The notes beneath the pieces were generated by a model. The model worked only from the letters and a program-made list of their open reading frames with translations, did no database searches and had not been told where the DNA came from. Below, one piece after another: positions 1-5,298 of a stretch of DNA of 5,724 nt (within the stretch, counting starts at the first letter, position 1; each line of letters begins with the position of its first letter). The stretch comes from Lysobacterales bacterium (GTDB lineage: Bacteria; Pseudomonadota; Gammaproteobacteria; Xanthomonadales; Marinicellaceae). The stretch spans positions 1 through 5,724 of the forward strand of contig JALWML010000194.1 in assembly GCA_027083915.1 (NCBI GenBank), read 5' to 3'. Made by a program: the position numbers and the translations under genes.

Positions 1-41
1 GTAATAAGGGCAAACAAAACGATATTTTTAATATGCTATTA

Positions 42-314
42 CTACAACTCACCATGTTTTTCATTCGCCTCAACATAGGCCTTAAGCAAATTATTAATAT
101 TGGTTTGATAGCCTTTGCCTTGTGATTTAAACCATTCTAATACTTCGGTATCTATGCGAAGGGTGACTTGTGTTTTTTTAGGTGTTGGTTTCAAGCCTTT
201 TCGCACAATGGCTTTAGCAAATTTTTCAACTGACACTTCTGGTAGTTCAGATAAATCAATATCTTTATCTTTGAGTGCATCTACTTTTTTCCAGTTAGTT
301 TGTGATTGTTGCAT
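42..314 (-). CDS. brnA: BrnA family antitoxin (ribbon-helix-helix)
   Basis: Antitoxin of the BrnT/BrnA type II toxin-antitoxin module. In the family, BrnA binds and neutralises the ribonuclease BrnT and represses the shared promoter. The 90-residue product has a variable acidic N-terminal part (about 1-45, with DIDLSELPE), then a ribbon-helix-helix domain: a beta strand TQVTLRID at 48-55, followed by EWFKSQGKGYQTNINNLL at 60-77, which is the family hallmark (usually QTRIN; here Asn replaces Arg at 72). The reading frame stays open upstream to an ATG at 398, but I place the start at 314 because an AGAGG ribosome binding site (320-324) lies 5 bases before it. The alternatives at 332 and 398 have no such site, and 398 would lie deep inside brnT. 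With this start the gene overlaps the end of brnT by 20 bases, the usual toxin-first order, implying translational coupling. The family call is strong; the exact start is inference. Confidence 0.9.
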   Translation of the reverse strand: MQQSQTNWKKVDALKDKDIDLSELPEVSVEKFAKAIVRKGLKPTPKKTQVTLRIDTEVLEWFKSQGKGYQTNINNLLKAYVEANEKHGEL

Positions 315-579
315 AATAACCTCTAATTTCATTTTTGGTGGCTTTTCTAATTGATATGATTCGAATGGTTTCTTCTGTCTCTGTGTGAACAACTGCAACT
401 ATTCTGTTATGAAGATTACCAAAAGTAACAAACCGTTGTTCACCATAATATTGTCTATTATCTTCAATTGTTACAGTATAACCATCAAATATAATTTCAG
501 AACCGATAAAATCTATTTGATGTTTATCAATATTAGATAGTCGTTTATCTTCATTCCATTCAAATTCCATATATTTCAT
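295..579 (-). CDS. brnT: BrnT family toxin (ribonuclease, DUF497)
   Basis: Toxin of the BrnTA module. BrnT proteins have a RelE-like fold, cleave RNA and arrest growth when free of BrnA. Visible family motifs, numbered from the ATG at 579, are FEWNEDKRLSNIDKHQIDF (6-24), YGEQRFVTFG (45-54) and the C-terminal RIISIRKATKNE (73-84), the last being the most typical BrnT signature. At 94 residues (91 from the second ATG) the length is normal and I see no lesion. There are two in-frame starts, 579 and 570. The second gives the canonical BrnT beginning (MEFEWNEDK) and fits the predicted transcription start better; neither has a Shine-Dalgarno sequence. The gene overlaps brnA by 20 bases and follows the promoter/operator at 578-606. 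It lies just downstream of a dead parDE module on the same strand. Ribonuclease activity is inferred from the family. Confidence 0.92.
   Translation of the reverse strand: MKYMEFEWNEDKRLSNIDKHQIDFIGSEIIFDGYTVTIEDNRQYYGEQRFVTFGNLHNRIVAVVHTETEETIRIISIRKATKNEIRGYYATITN
319..324 (-). promoter_or_regulatory. Ribosome binding site that sets the brnA start
   Basis: AGAGGT on the minus strand, with its AGAGG core 5 bases before the ATG at 314. It lies between the two nearby candidate starts (332 and 314), so it can serve only the inner one. It is inside the last codons of brnT, which supports coupled translation of toxin and antitoxin. Confidence 0.6.
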
Positions 580-606
580 TGTAACTACATAATGTAGTTA
601 TGTCAA
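578..606 (-). promoter_or_regulatory. Predicted brnTA promoter with 19-bp palindromic operator
   Basis: Read on the minus strand there is a perfect -35 hexamer TTGACA (606-601), a 17-base spacer, and a -10 hexamer TACAAT (583-578; 5 of 6 matches to TATAAT). The spacer is almost exactly a perfect inverted repeat, TAACTACATAATGTAGTTA on the plus strand (582-600): 9-bp arms around a single central base. Ribbon-helix-helix antitoxins such as BrnA repress their own promoter by binding palindromes of this kind, so this is the likely BrnA or BrnT-BrnA binding site and would block RNA polymerase directly. The -10 overlaps the first ATG (579), so transcription should start near 570-572, leaving almost no leader before the second ATG at 570. 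The palindrome and hexamers are seen directly; repressor identity and start site are inferred. Confidence 0.72.
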
Positions 607-621
607 TTAAATTGTAAATTC

Positions 622-854
622 TTAAAAATGATTATCAACATCCATACTCTTATGCAAAACCCTAACAATTAATAATTCAGAACTTAATATTTGATAAAAC
701 ACAACATATGATTGATGATTAAAGCGGCAATACCTTTCTTTGATAAAATCTGATTGCAATCCTAGCAATTGATTTTCAACAAGAGTTTCAAAACAGTGTT
801 CTAAAGATTGGGTGGTATTTTGCATTGTTTTATATCCCAAGTTTTTGTTTGTGT
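622..854 (-). pseudogene. parE: Frameshifted, N-terminally truncated ParE-type toxin remnant
   Basis: The C-terminal two thirds of a RelE/ParE superfamily toxin are clear: SLEHCFETL, then NQLLGLQSDFIKE, CRFNHQSYVVFYQIL and the typical ending IVRVLHKSMDVDNHF before TAA at 622-624. ParE proteins are normally 95-100 residues; the longest open frame here has 73 codons and could begin only at a TTG (840). The missing upstream toxin sequence appears to continue in another frame, where KTWDIKQ (about 843-825) resembles the segment that precedes the SLEHCFE helix in ParE. A one-base loss in the AAAA run near 818-821 would explain the shift. The first 20 or so residues are absent, apparently removed with the end of parD. 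ParE toxins inhibit DNA gyrase in studied examples, but this copy is very unlikely to make an active toxin. The family assignment is firm; the exact lesion positions are estimates. Confidence 0.75.
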
Positions 855-983
855 TCGTAATCTTTCAAGTATTAAATCTCGAATGTACTCACTATCATTA
901 CCGTAACTATCTGATTTTACATGAGATTTTAACCATAAGTCTTGTTACTGAGTGACTGTGATAGTTTTTCTTTGGACTGACAT
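855..983 (-). pseudogene. parD: ParD-type antitoxin remnant with a stop at codon 13
   Basis: From the ATG at 983 the frame reads MSVQRKTITVTQ, then TAA (945-947), then continues QDLWLKSHVKSDSYGNDSEYIRDLI. Both halves match ParD antitoxins: the MSVxRKTITVT opening is the DNA-binding beta strand, and YGNDSEYIRDLI is the second helix of the ribbon-helix-helix fold. In this family a TxQQD or TEQQD segment is usual where TQ-stop-QD is seen, so the TAA is best read as a CAA (Gln) codon changed by one C-to-T transition. After DLI the antitoxin tail of roughly 40 residues is missing and the frame runs directly into toxin-like sequence (near 855), pointing to an internal deletion of about 180 bases across the parD-parE junction. 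No good promoter or ribosome binding site is visible in the 38 bases between the lipoprotein stop and this start. Confidence 0.75.
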
Positions 984-1021
984 ATTAGCTATCAAAATTA
1001 AGGTATTAAGACATCATCTCA

Positions 1022-1678
1022 TCAATAACAACTCTCACCAGTTTTCTGTTTATGTAAATAATTCATAACGCTGTTTGCTGATAGTTTGAAGGTGGTAGAT
1101 ATATCAAATCCTGCACTGGATAAGCCTTTGGCTGTCCATTTGTTGCAGGTATTCATGAGGTAGTAATCGCCTTGGGCTTGGTAGAATTGGCTATCGCCAT
1201 AAATACCATCTTTTGTAGCAATAATTTTTTCATCCTGTTTCAAAAAACTATTAGTAATAAAGGCAATTAAGGATTTGTTTTCTTCTGCAGTTAAACAGAG
1301 TTTTATCACTTCGCTTTGAGGAAAATAAAGTTCTGGTGAATCTTGTACAGCAACTGCATGAATCACTGATTCAGTGGGGATAAACATGGCTTTTAGTGCT
1401 AATTTTGCAGTGATTTTTTCGCTCTGGTAAAAACCTTTATCTCCCCAACCAAACTCAATAAATGGCACATCACCAAAACGATGGCGCAAACTGGGTAAAA
1501 CTGATGTAATTTGGTATGAGGGAATAACAATCCCTGTATGCCAACCATGTCTAACAATATAAAGTGTATTGAGTTTCTCAACAAATTCAGCTGTATCGAC
1601 TTGGCTTGTTGTTTTTACCACATGGGGTAAATTGGAACAAGAAACTAAAAATACGAGAAGTAGGCTAACAAGTTTCAC
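1022..1678 (-). CDS. DUF2459 / TIGR02117 family lipoprotein, function unknown
   Basis: A 218-residue member of the DUF2459 (TIGR02117) family, whose function is not established. Residues 1-14 (MKLVSLLLVFLVSC) form a short lipoprotein signal peptide with lipobox LVSC and Cys14 as the lipidated residue, so the protein should be anchored to a membrane facing the periplasm. Conserved family blocks are IVRHGWHTGIVIP (41-53), FGD...IEFGWGDKGFYQ (68-85), MFIPTESVIH (98-107), YGDSQFYQA (160-168) and LMNTCNKW (174-181). The start is a GTG at 1678, 8 bases after the stop of the isovaleryl-CoA dehydrogenase gene, so the two are probably co-transcribed; no strong Shine-Dalgarno sequence is seen. The conserved His44/His47 followed much later by Cys178 in an NTC motif recalls circularly permuted papain-like (LRAT/NlpC-P60) enzymes, which is my inference only. 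Its link to amino acid catabolism is positional. Confidence 0.85.
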   Translation of the reverse strand: MKLVSLLLVFLVSCSNLPHVVKTTSQVDTAEFVEKLNTLYIVRHGWHTGIVIPSYQITSVLPSLRHRFGDVPFIEFGWGDKGFYQSEKITAKLALKAMFIPTESVIHAVAVQDSPELYFPQSEVIKLCLTAEENKSLIAFITNSFLKQDEKIIATKDGIYGDSQFYQAQGDYYLMNTCNKWTAKGLSSAGFDISTTFKLSANSVMNYLHKQKTGESCY

Positions 1679-1686
1679 AAATATTT

Positions 1687-2853
1687 TTAACTCATCTTCG
1701 CTTCATTATAAAGCTCTCGTCCTATCAACATTAAACGTATTTCGTTAGTGCCTGCACCTATATCATATAATTTTGCATCACGTAACAACCTGCCTGTAGG
1801 GTATTCATTAATATATCCATTTCCACCAAGTATTTGAATGGCTTCTAATGCAACATCCACGGCATTTCGAGAAGAAAAACTTAAACAGGCTGCTGGATCA
1901 AGGCGTGAATTGATATTTCTGTCGTAATTGGCAGCAATACCATAGGCAAAATATTTACTGGCTTGTAATTTCGTGTACATTTCGCCAATTTTACCTTGCA
2001 TAAGACCAAATTGCCCCAAATCTTTCCCGAATTGTTTACGTTGTGCAATATAGGGAAAAGCAATATCACACGCTGCTTGCATAATTCCAATGGGACCACC
2101 TGATAAGACCAAACGTTCGGTATTTAAGCCACTCATCAAAATACGCACACCAAGATTGACTTCACCTAAAACATTTTCAGGTGGAATAACACAATCTTCA
2201 AAGACTAATTCACAAGTATTTGAACCACGCATACCCAATTTATCGAGTTTTTGTGCAGTAGAAAAACCTTGCATGCCTTTTTCAACAATAAAAGCCGTCA
2301 TGCACTTTGAACCTGCCGCCTTGTCAGCTGTGCGCATATAAACAATCAATACATCGGCATCAGGACCGTTGGTAATCCACATTTTGTTGCCATTAGCAAT
2401 CCAATTTGTACCATCGAACTCAGCTTTACATGACATGGAACCCACAACATCAGAGCCAGCACCTGGTTCACTCATCGCGAGTGCTCCAATATATTCTCCC
2501 GTGCACATCTTAGGAATATATTTTTGCCTTTGGGCTTCATTAGCGTGTTTGAATAAATTATTCATGGATAAATTTGAGTGTGCGCCATAAGACAATCCAA
2601 CCGAAGCTGATGCACGCGAAATCTCTTCCATAACAACAAGGTGAGCCAAATAGCCCATATCAGAGCCACCGTATTCATGCGGTATCGTCATGCCATGCAA
2701 ACCTAAATCGCCCATTTTCTGCCACAAATCGGCTGGAAACTCATTGTCTTTATCAATTTGTTCAGCGCGCGGTGCGATTTCTTCGTTTGCAAAGCTACGC
2801 ACGGTATCGCGTAATAACTCTATGTCTTCCCCTAAACTTACATCTGTATGCAT
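1687..2853 (-). CDS. ivd: Isovaleryl-CoA dehydrogenase
   Basis: FAD-dependent acyl-CoA dehydrogenase that oxidises isovaleryl-CoA to 3-methylcrotonyl-CoA in leucine degradation, passing electrons to electron-transfer flavoprotein. Numbered from the ATG at 2853 (388 residues, the normal length), the flavin/substrate loop AMSEPGAGSDV is at 126-136, GLNTERLVLSGGPIG holds the catalytic Glu247, QRKQFG is at 271-276, and LGGNGYINEYPTGRLLRDAKLYDIGAGTNE closes the active site. The base placed in the ERLVL helix, with GAGT where most acyl-CoA dehydrogenases have their glutamate (EGT), is the isovaleryl-CoA dehydrogenase signature. MGYLAHLVVMEEISRASASVGLSYGAHSNL also matches LiuA/IVD. The frame remains open to an ATG at 2913, but those 20 extra residues are basic and low in complexity and come from a palindromic repeat; AAGAG 8 bases before 2853 supports the inner start. 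The valine genes lie upstream and the lipoprotein gene follows 8 bases after the stop. The other leucine-pathway genes are not in the window. Confidence 0.93.
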   Translation of the reverse strand: MHTDVSLGEDIELLRDTVRSFANEEIAPRAEQIDKDNEFPADLWQKMGDLGLHGMTIPHEYGGSDMGYLAHLVVMEEISRASASVGLSYGAHSNLSMNNLFKHANEAQRQKYIPKMCTGEYIGALAMSEPGAGSDVVGSMSCKAEFDGTNWIANGNKMWITNGPDADVLIVYMRTADKAAGSKCMTAFIVEKGMQGFSTAQKLDKLGMRGSNTCELVFEDCVIPPENVLGEVNLGVRILMSGLNTERLVLSGGPIGIMQAACDIAFPYIAQRKQFGKDLGQFGLMQGKIGEMYTKLQASKYFAYGIAANYDRNINSRLDPAACLSFSSRNAVDVALEAIQILGGNGYINEYPTGRLLRDAKLYDIGAGTNEIRLMLIGRELYNEAKMS

Positions 2854-2861
2854 TTTATTTC

Positions 2862-2866
2862 TCTTA
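2862..2866 (-). promoter_or_regulatory. Ribosome binding site that sets the ivd start
   Basis: AAGAG on the minus strand, 8 bases before the ATG at 2853. It falls inside the longer open frame that begins at 2913 and, together with the family's normal N-terminus beginning near MHTDVSLGEDIELLRD, argues that the inner ATG is the real start. Confidence 0.5.
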
Positions 2867-2893
2867 AATTTATTTTTACTTGTTTTTTTACTT

Positions 2894-2914
2894 GTAAGAT
2901 GGGCCCTGCCCATC
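2894..2914 (-). repeat. Palindromic repeat, copy A (inverted relative to copies B and C)
   Basis: A 21-bp element. On the minus strand it reads GATGGGC, loop AGG, GCCCATC, then TTAC. The 7-bp arms are perfectly complementary. It lies in the leader of the isovaleryl-CoA dehydrogenase gene in the opposite orientation to copies B and C, and its GATGGGC arm contains the misleading upstream ATG at 2913. Confidence 0.85.
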
Positions 2915-3011
2915 GTTTGTATTTATTTCTATTGATAATCAAATCTGTTGTATGATGGGCAAGACCCATCTTACTGCAATTTTTCTTTTCTTATGATGGG
3001 CGAGGCCCATC
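2912..3011 (-). other. Repeat-filled gap between hydrolase and isovaleryl-CoA dehydrogenase genes
   Basis: This stretch has no gene. It holds palindrome copies A (end), B and C, plus a small inverted repeat TTGATAATCAA at 2932-2942. On the minus strand a weak promoter-like pair (TTGATT and TACAAA, spaced by about 15 bases) can be drawn just upstream of copy A, but it is too poor to call. No hairpin is followed by a T-run in the transcribed direction, so no standard terminator is seen. The downstream gene may therefore be read through from the valine genes or use an unseen promoter. Confidence 0.5.
2954..2974 (+). repeat. Palindromic repeat, copy B
   Basis: GATGGGC, AAG, ACCCATC, then TTAC on the plus strand, with 6 fully paired positions per arm (GATGGG/CCCATC) and one mismatch next to the loop. 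The flanking TAT just before it is shared with copy C, so the conserved unit may extend to about 24 bp. Confidence 0.85.
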
Positions 3012-3015
3012 TTAC
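2995..3015 (+). repeat. Palindromic repeat, copy C, supplies the hydrolase stop codon
   Basis: GATGGGC, GAG, GCCCATC, then TTAC on the plus strand, same orientation as copy B. The TTA of its conserved TTAC tail is the TAA stop codon (3014-3012, minus strand) of the 3-hydroxyisobutyryl-CoA hydrolase gene, so the repeat abuts and forms the end of that coding sequence. Confidence 0.85.
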
Positions 3016-4115
3016 ATCTCAGCTAGAGGGTGCTTATCCCAAGGTGAAATAAAATACTCTTCAATTTGTTCTTTTGTTATTTCATCAACCGATTGTACAC
3101 TCCATTGTGGTTGCCCGTCTTTATCAATAAGCAAAGCTCGAATACCTTCGGCTAAATCAGGATTCATGGCACAACGTGTTGACATAATCAATTCCATATC
3201 AAATACTTGCTTTAAACTCATGTGCTTAGCACGATTTATTTGTTCAAATACTAAGGCATAAGTCACTGGACACCCTTTTAAAAAGCCTTTTTGTCCAAAG
3301 CCTAACCACTTTGATTGTGGTTCTAAATTGGTTAAATTATCAACCACTGATTTTAAACTACCACCTTCTAACAACTCCTGGATATCATCATAATTGTCAC
3401 GAACATTACTGATAGGAGCTTCGTCTTGGCTAAAATCTGCATGAGTTAAAATTGCCGAATGCACATCGGCATGAACATCATCTGACCAATTAATTTCCAA
3501 CAAGTCTTCCATCAATTCATCTTTATATTCATTCAAAACAAAAAAATCTGCTAATTTGCAAAATAAAGCATCACTGGCATTTAAACGCGACCCTGTTAAT
3601 CCCAAATACATGCCAATATTAGCTGGCATTCGGTTAAAAAACCACGAAGCAGCCACATCAGGGTACAGACCAATAGTTACTTCAGGCATAGCAAGCATAG
3701 ATTTTTCGGTAACAATTCGGTGCGAACAAGCTCCCAAAATACCAATGCCTCCGCCCATCACAATGCCATCACCCCAGCCAATTATTGGTTTTGAGAAAGT
3801 GTGGAGTCGGTAGTCTAGTTTGTATTCCTTAGTAAAAAATGATGATGCCACTTTGGGTATATCACCTTGAGCGGTTTCTTGCATGGAATGGTACAAACCA
3901 ACCACATCCCCACCGGCACAAAAGGCTTTGCCCTCTACTGAACTAATCATCACGCATTTAATCGCATCATCTTGTTCAACCTTATCCAAACAATCTTGCA
4001 TGGCATCAATCATTTCGATGTTGATGGCATTTAAAGCTTTGGGTTTATTTAAAGTGATTGTGGCAATATTACCGTGCTCACCTTTAATGGTTTCAAATAG
4101 AACCAACTCAGACAT
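3012..4115 (-). CDS. 3-hydroxyisobutyryl-CoA hydrolase (ECH_2 family)
   Basis: Crotonase-fold thioesterase of valine degradation that releases 3-hydroxyisobutyrate and CoA from 3-hydroxyisobutyryl-CoA. The 367 residues are normal for bacterial members. The oxyanion-hole segments are FCAGGDV (65-71) and GDGIVMGGGIGI (115-126). The catalytic block AMPEVTIGLYPDV (142-154) contains the Glu145 and Asp153 that mark hydrolases of this family rather than plain enoyl-CoA hydratases. The C-terminal ECH_2 segment includes EGIRALLIDKDGQPQW (323-338), also typical of HIBCH. One small oddity is AASWFF after YPDV, where a glycine usually follows the valine. The ATG overlaps the stop of the isobutyryl-CoA dehydrogenase gene by one base (TAATG), with GAGGT about 9 bases ahead, so the two are translationally coupled. 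The stop codon comes from a palindromic repeat. A mis-assignment to ordinary enoyl-CoA hydratase is possible but unlikely given the length and C-terminal domain. Confidence 0.92.
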   Translation of the reverse strand: MSELVLFETIKGEHGNIATITLNKPKALNAINIEMIDAMQDCLDKVEQDDAIKCVMISSVEGKAFCAGGDVVGLYHSMQETAQGDIPKVASSFFTKEYKLDYRLHTFSKPIIGWGDGIVMGGGIGILGACSHRIVTEKSMLAMPEVTIGLYPDVAASWFFNRMPANIGMYLGLTGSRLNASDALFCKLADFFVLNEYKDELMEDLLEINWSDDVHADVHSAILTHADFSQDEAPISNVRDNYDDIQELLEGGSLKSVVDNLTNLEPQSKWLGFGQKGFLKGCPVTYALVFEQINRAKHMSLKQVFDMELIMSTRCAMNPDLAEGIRALLIDKDGQPQWSVQSVDEITKEQIEEYFISPWDKHPLAEM

Positions 4116-5275
4116 TATTGAATAACCTCAATTGCCCCTTCAACCAATATCTTACGCGAAATAATCAATCGCATAATTTCGTTTGTTCCTTCGAGTATTC
4201 GGTGAACACGTGCATCTCGCAAATGCCTTTCGATTGGGTATTCTTTGATATAACCGTAACCACCGTGCAATTGCAGGGCTTCATCAATGACTTGAAAGCA
4301 TACATCGGTTGCATAACGCTTTGCCATAGCACAATAAGCGGTGGCATTTGGGTCTTGTTCGTCCAACTTAAAGGCGGCTAATCGCACCATTTGACGAGCC
4401 GCAATTAATTCAGTTGCCATATCGGCAATTTTAAATTGCAATGCTTGGAATGCCGCTAGTGGTTTGCCAAATTGTTTGCGTTCTAACATGTATTCTTGTG
4501 CGGCTTTCAATGCTGCTTGCGCCGTTCCTAAAGAACACGAAGCGATATTTATGCGTCCACCATCAAGTCCTTTCATGGCAAATTTAAAACCTTCTCCTTC
4601 TTTACCAATCAAGTTATCTTTAGGAATACGCACATTTTCAAAAGTAATTAAACGTGTGGGTTGAGAGTTCCAGCCCATTTTTTCTTCTTTTTTGCCGTAA
4701 ATAATGCCATCTAAGTGAGCAGGAACCAACAATGACGAAACGCCTTTTGGTCCTGCCTCACCTGTGCGAGCCATTAAGACCAATACATCGGTAGAACCTG
4801 CTCCTGAAATAAAAGTTTTAGAACCATTGATGACATATTCATCGCCATCAAGAACCGCCGTGGTTTTCATGGAAGCCGCATCCGAACCTGAACCGGGCTC
4901 AGTTAAACAATACGATGCAAGTACTTCACCTGATGTGAGTTTTTCACCCCATTGTTCTGCGAGTTCATCACTAGCAAAACTGGTCACCATCCACGCACAC
5001 ATATTATGTATGGTTAAAAAGGCCGTAGTTGAGGTGCAATGCTGTGACATTTCTTCAAAAATGATAGAAGAATCAAGACGTGATATGCCTAAACCACCGT
5101 ATTTTTCAGGTGAATAAAGCCCTAAAAAGCCTAATTCTCCCGTGGCTTTGATGACATCAATAGGAAAAATCGCCTCAGCATCCCATTTGGCAGCATTTGG
5201 TGCCATTTCACTTATAGCAAACTCACGAGCTGCTTGTTTAAAGGCTAATTGGTCTTCAGTTAAATTAAAATTCAT
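4115..5275 (-). CDS. Isobutyryl-CoA dehydrogenase (ACAD8-like acyl-CoA dehydrogenase)
   Basis: FAD enzyme of valine degradation that converts isobutyryl-CoA to methacrylyl-CoA and hands electrons to electron-transfer flavoprotein. The 386 residues are full length. Motifs in order: LASYCLTEPGSGSDAASMK (119-137) for flavin and substrate contact, NGSKTFISGAG (150-160), KMGWNSQPTR (199-208) and GLDGGRINIASCSLG (236-250), both strikingly like human ACAD8, ERKQFG (265-270), LHGGYGYIKEYPIERHLRDARVH (336-358) and LEGTNE (361-366), with Glu362 as the catalytic base in the usual acyl-CoA dehydrogenase position. It starts at ATG 5275 with AAGGGG about 6 bases upstream. It lies between mmsA and the hydrolase gene, overlapping the latter by one base. 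Other short branched-chain substrates such as 2-methylbutyryl-CoA cannot be excluded from sequence alone, but the motifs and context favour isobutyryl-CoA. Confidence 0.93.
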   Translation of the reverse strand: MNFNLTEDQLAFKQAAREFAISEMAPNAAKWDAEAIFPIDVIKATGELGFLGLYSPEKYGGLGISRLDSSIIFEEMSQHCTSTTAFLTIHNMCAWMVTSFASDELAEQWGEKLTSGEVLASYCLTEPGSGSDAASMKTTAVLDGDEYVINGSKTFISGAGSTDVLVLMARTGEAGPKGVSSLLVPAHLDGIIYGKKEEKMGWNSQPTRLITFENVRIPKDNLIGKEGEGFKFAMKGLDGGRINIASCSLGTAQAALKAAQEYMLERKQFGKPLAAFQALQFKIADMATELIAARQMVRLAAFKLDEQDPNATAYCAMAKRYATDVCFQVIDEALQLHGGYGYIKEYPIERHLRDARVHRILEGTNEIMRLIISRKILVEGAIEVIQ

Positions 5276-5298
5276 GTTGTCCCCTTGTTTTATTAGTT

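Noticed and set aside
1..41. Possible brnA terminator: ATATT-TTT-AATAT inverted repeat at 22-34 with a T-rich stretch after it on the minus strand
   Set aside because: The stem is only five A-T pairs with no G-C, too weak for an intrinsic terminator.
622..840. Intact small toxin gene read from a TTG start at 840
   Set aside because: The N-terminal residues do not match ParE, the normal N-terminal part is missing, and toxin-like sequence continues upstream in another frame, so a frameshifted remnant explains it better.
998..1009. Near-palindrome TTAAGGTATTAA upstream of the parD remnant as an operator
   Set aside because: The symmetry is imperfect and AT-rich, and the matching promoter hexamers are poor; chance is as likely.
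1399..1584. 61-codon open frame on the minus strand
   Set aside because: It lies wholly within the DUF2459 lipoprotein gene in another frame and has no recognisable family motif.
1881..2099. 72-codon minus-strand frame inside ivd
   Set aside because: It is an alternative-frame shadow of the isovaleryl-CoA dehydrogenase gene with no domain signal.
2894..3015. Intrinsic terminators or a CRISPR array made by the three GATGGGC repeats
   Set aside because: No T-run follows any copy in the transcribed direction. Spacing is uneven, orientation is mixed and there are no CRISPR-like spacers or cas genes.
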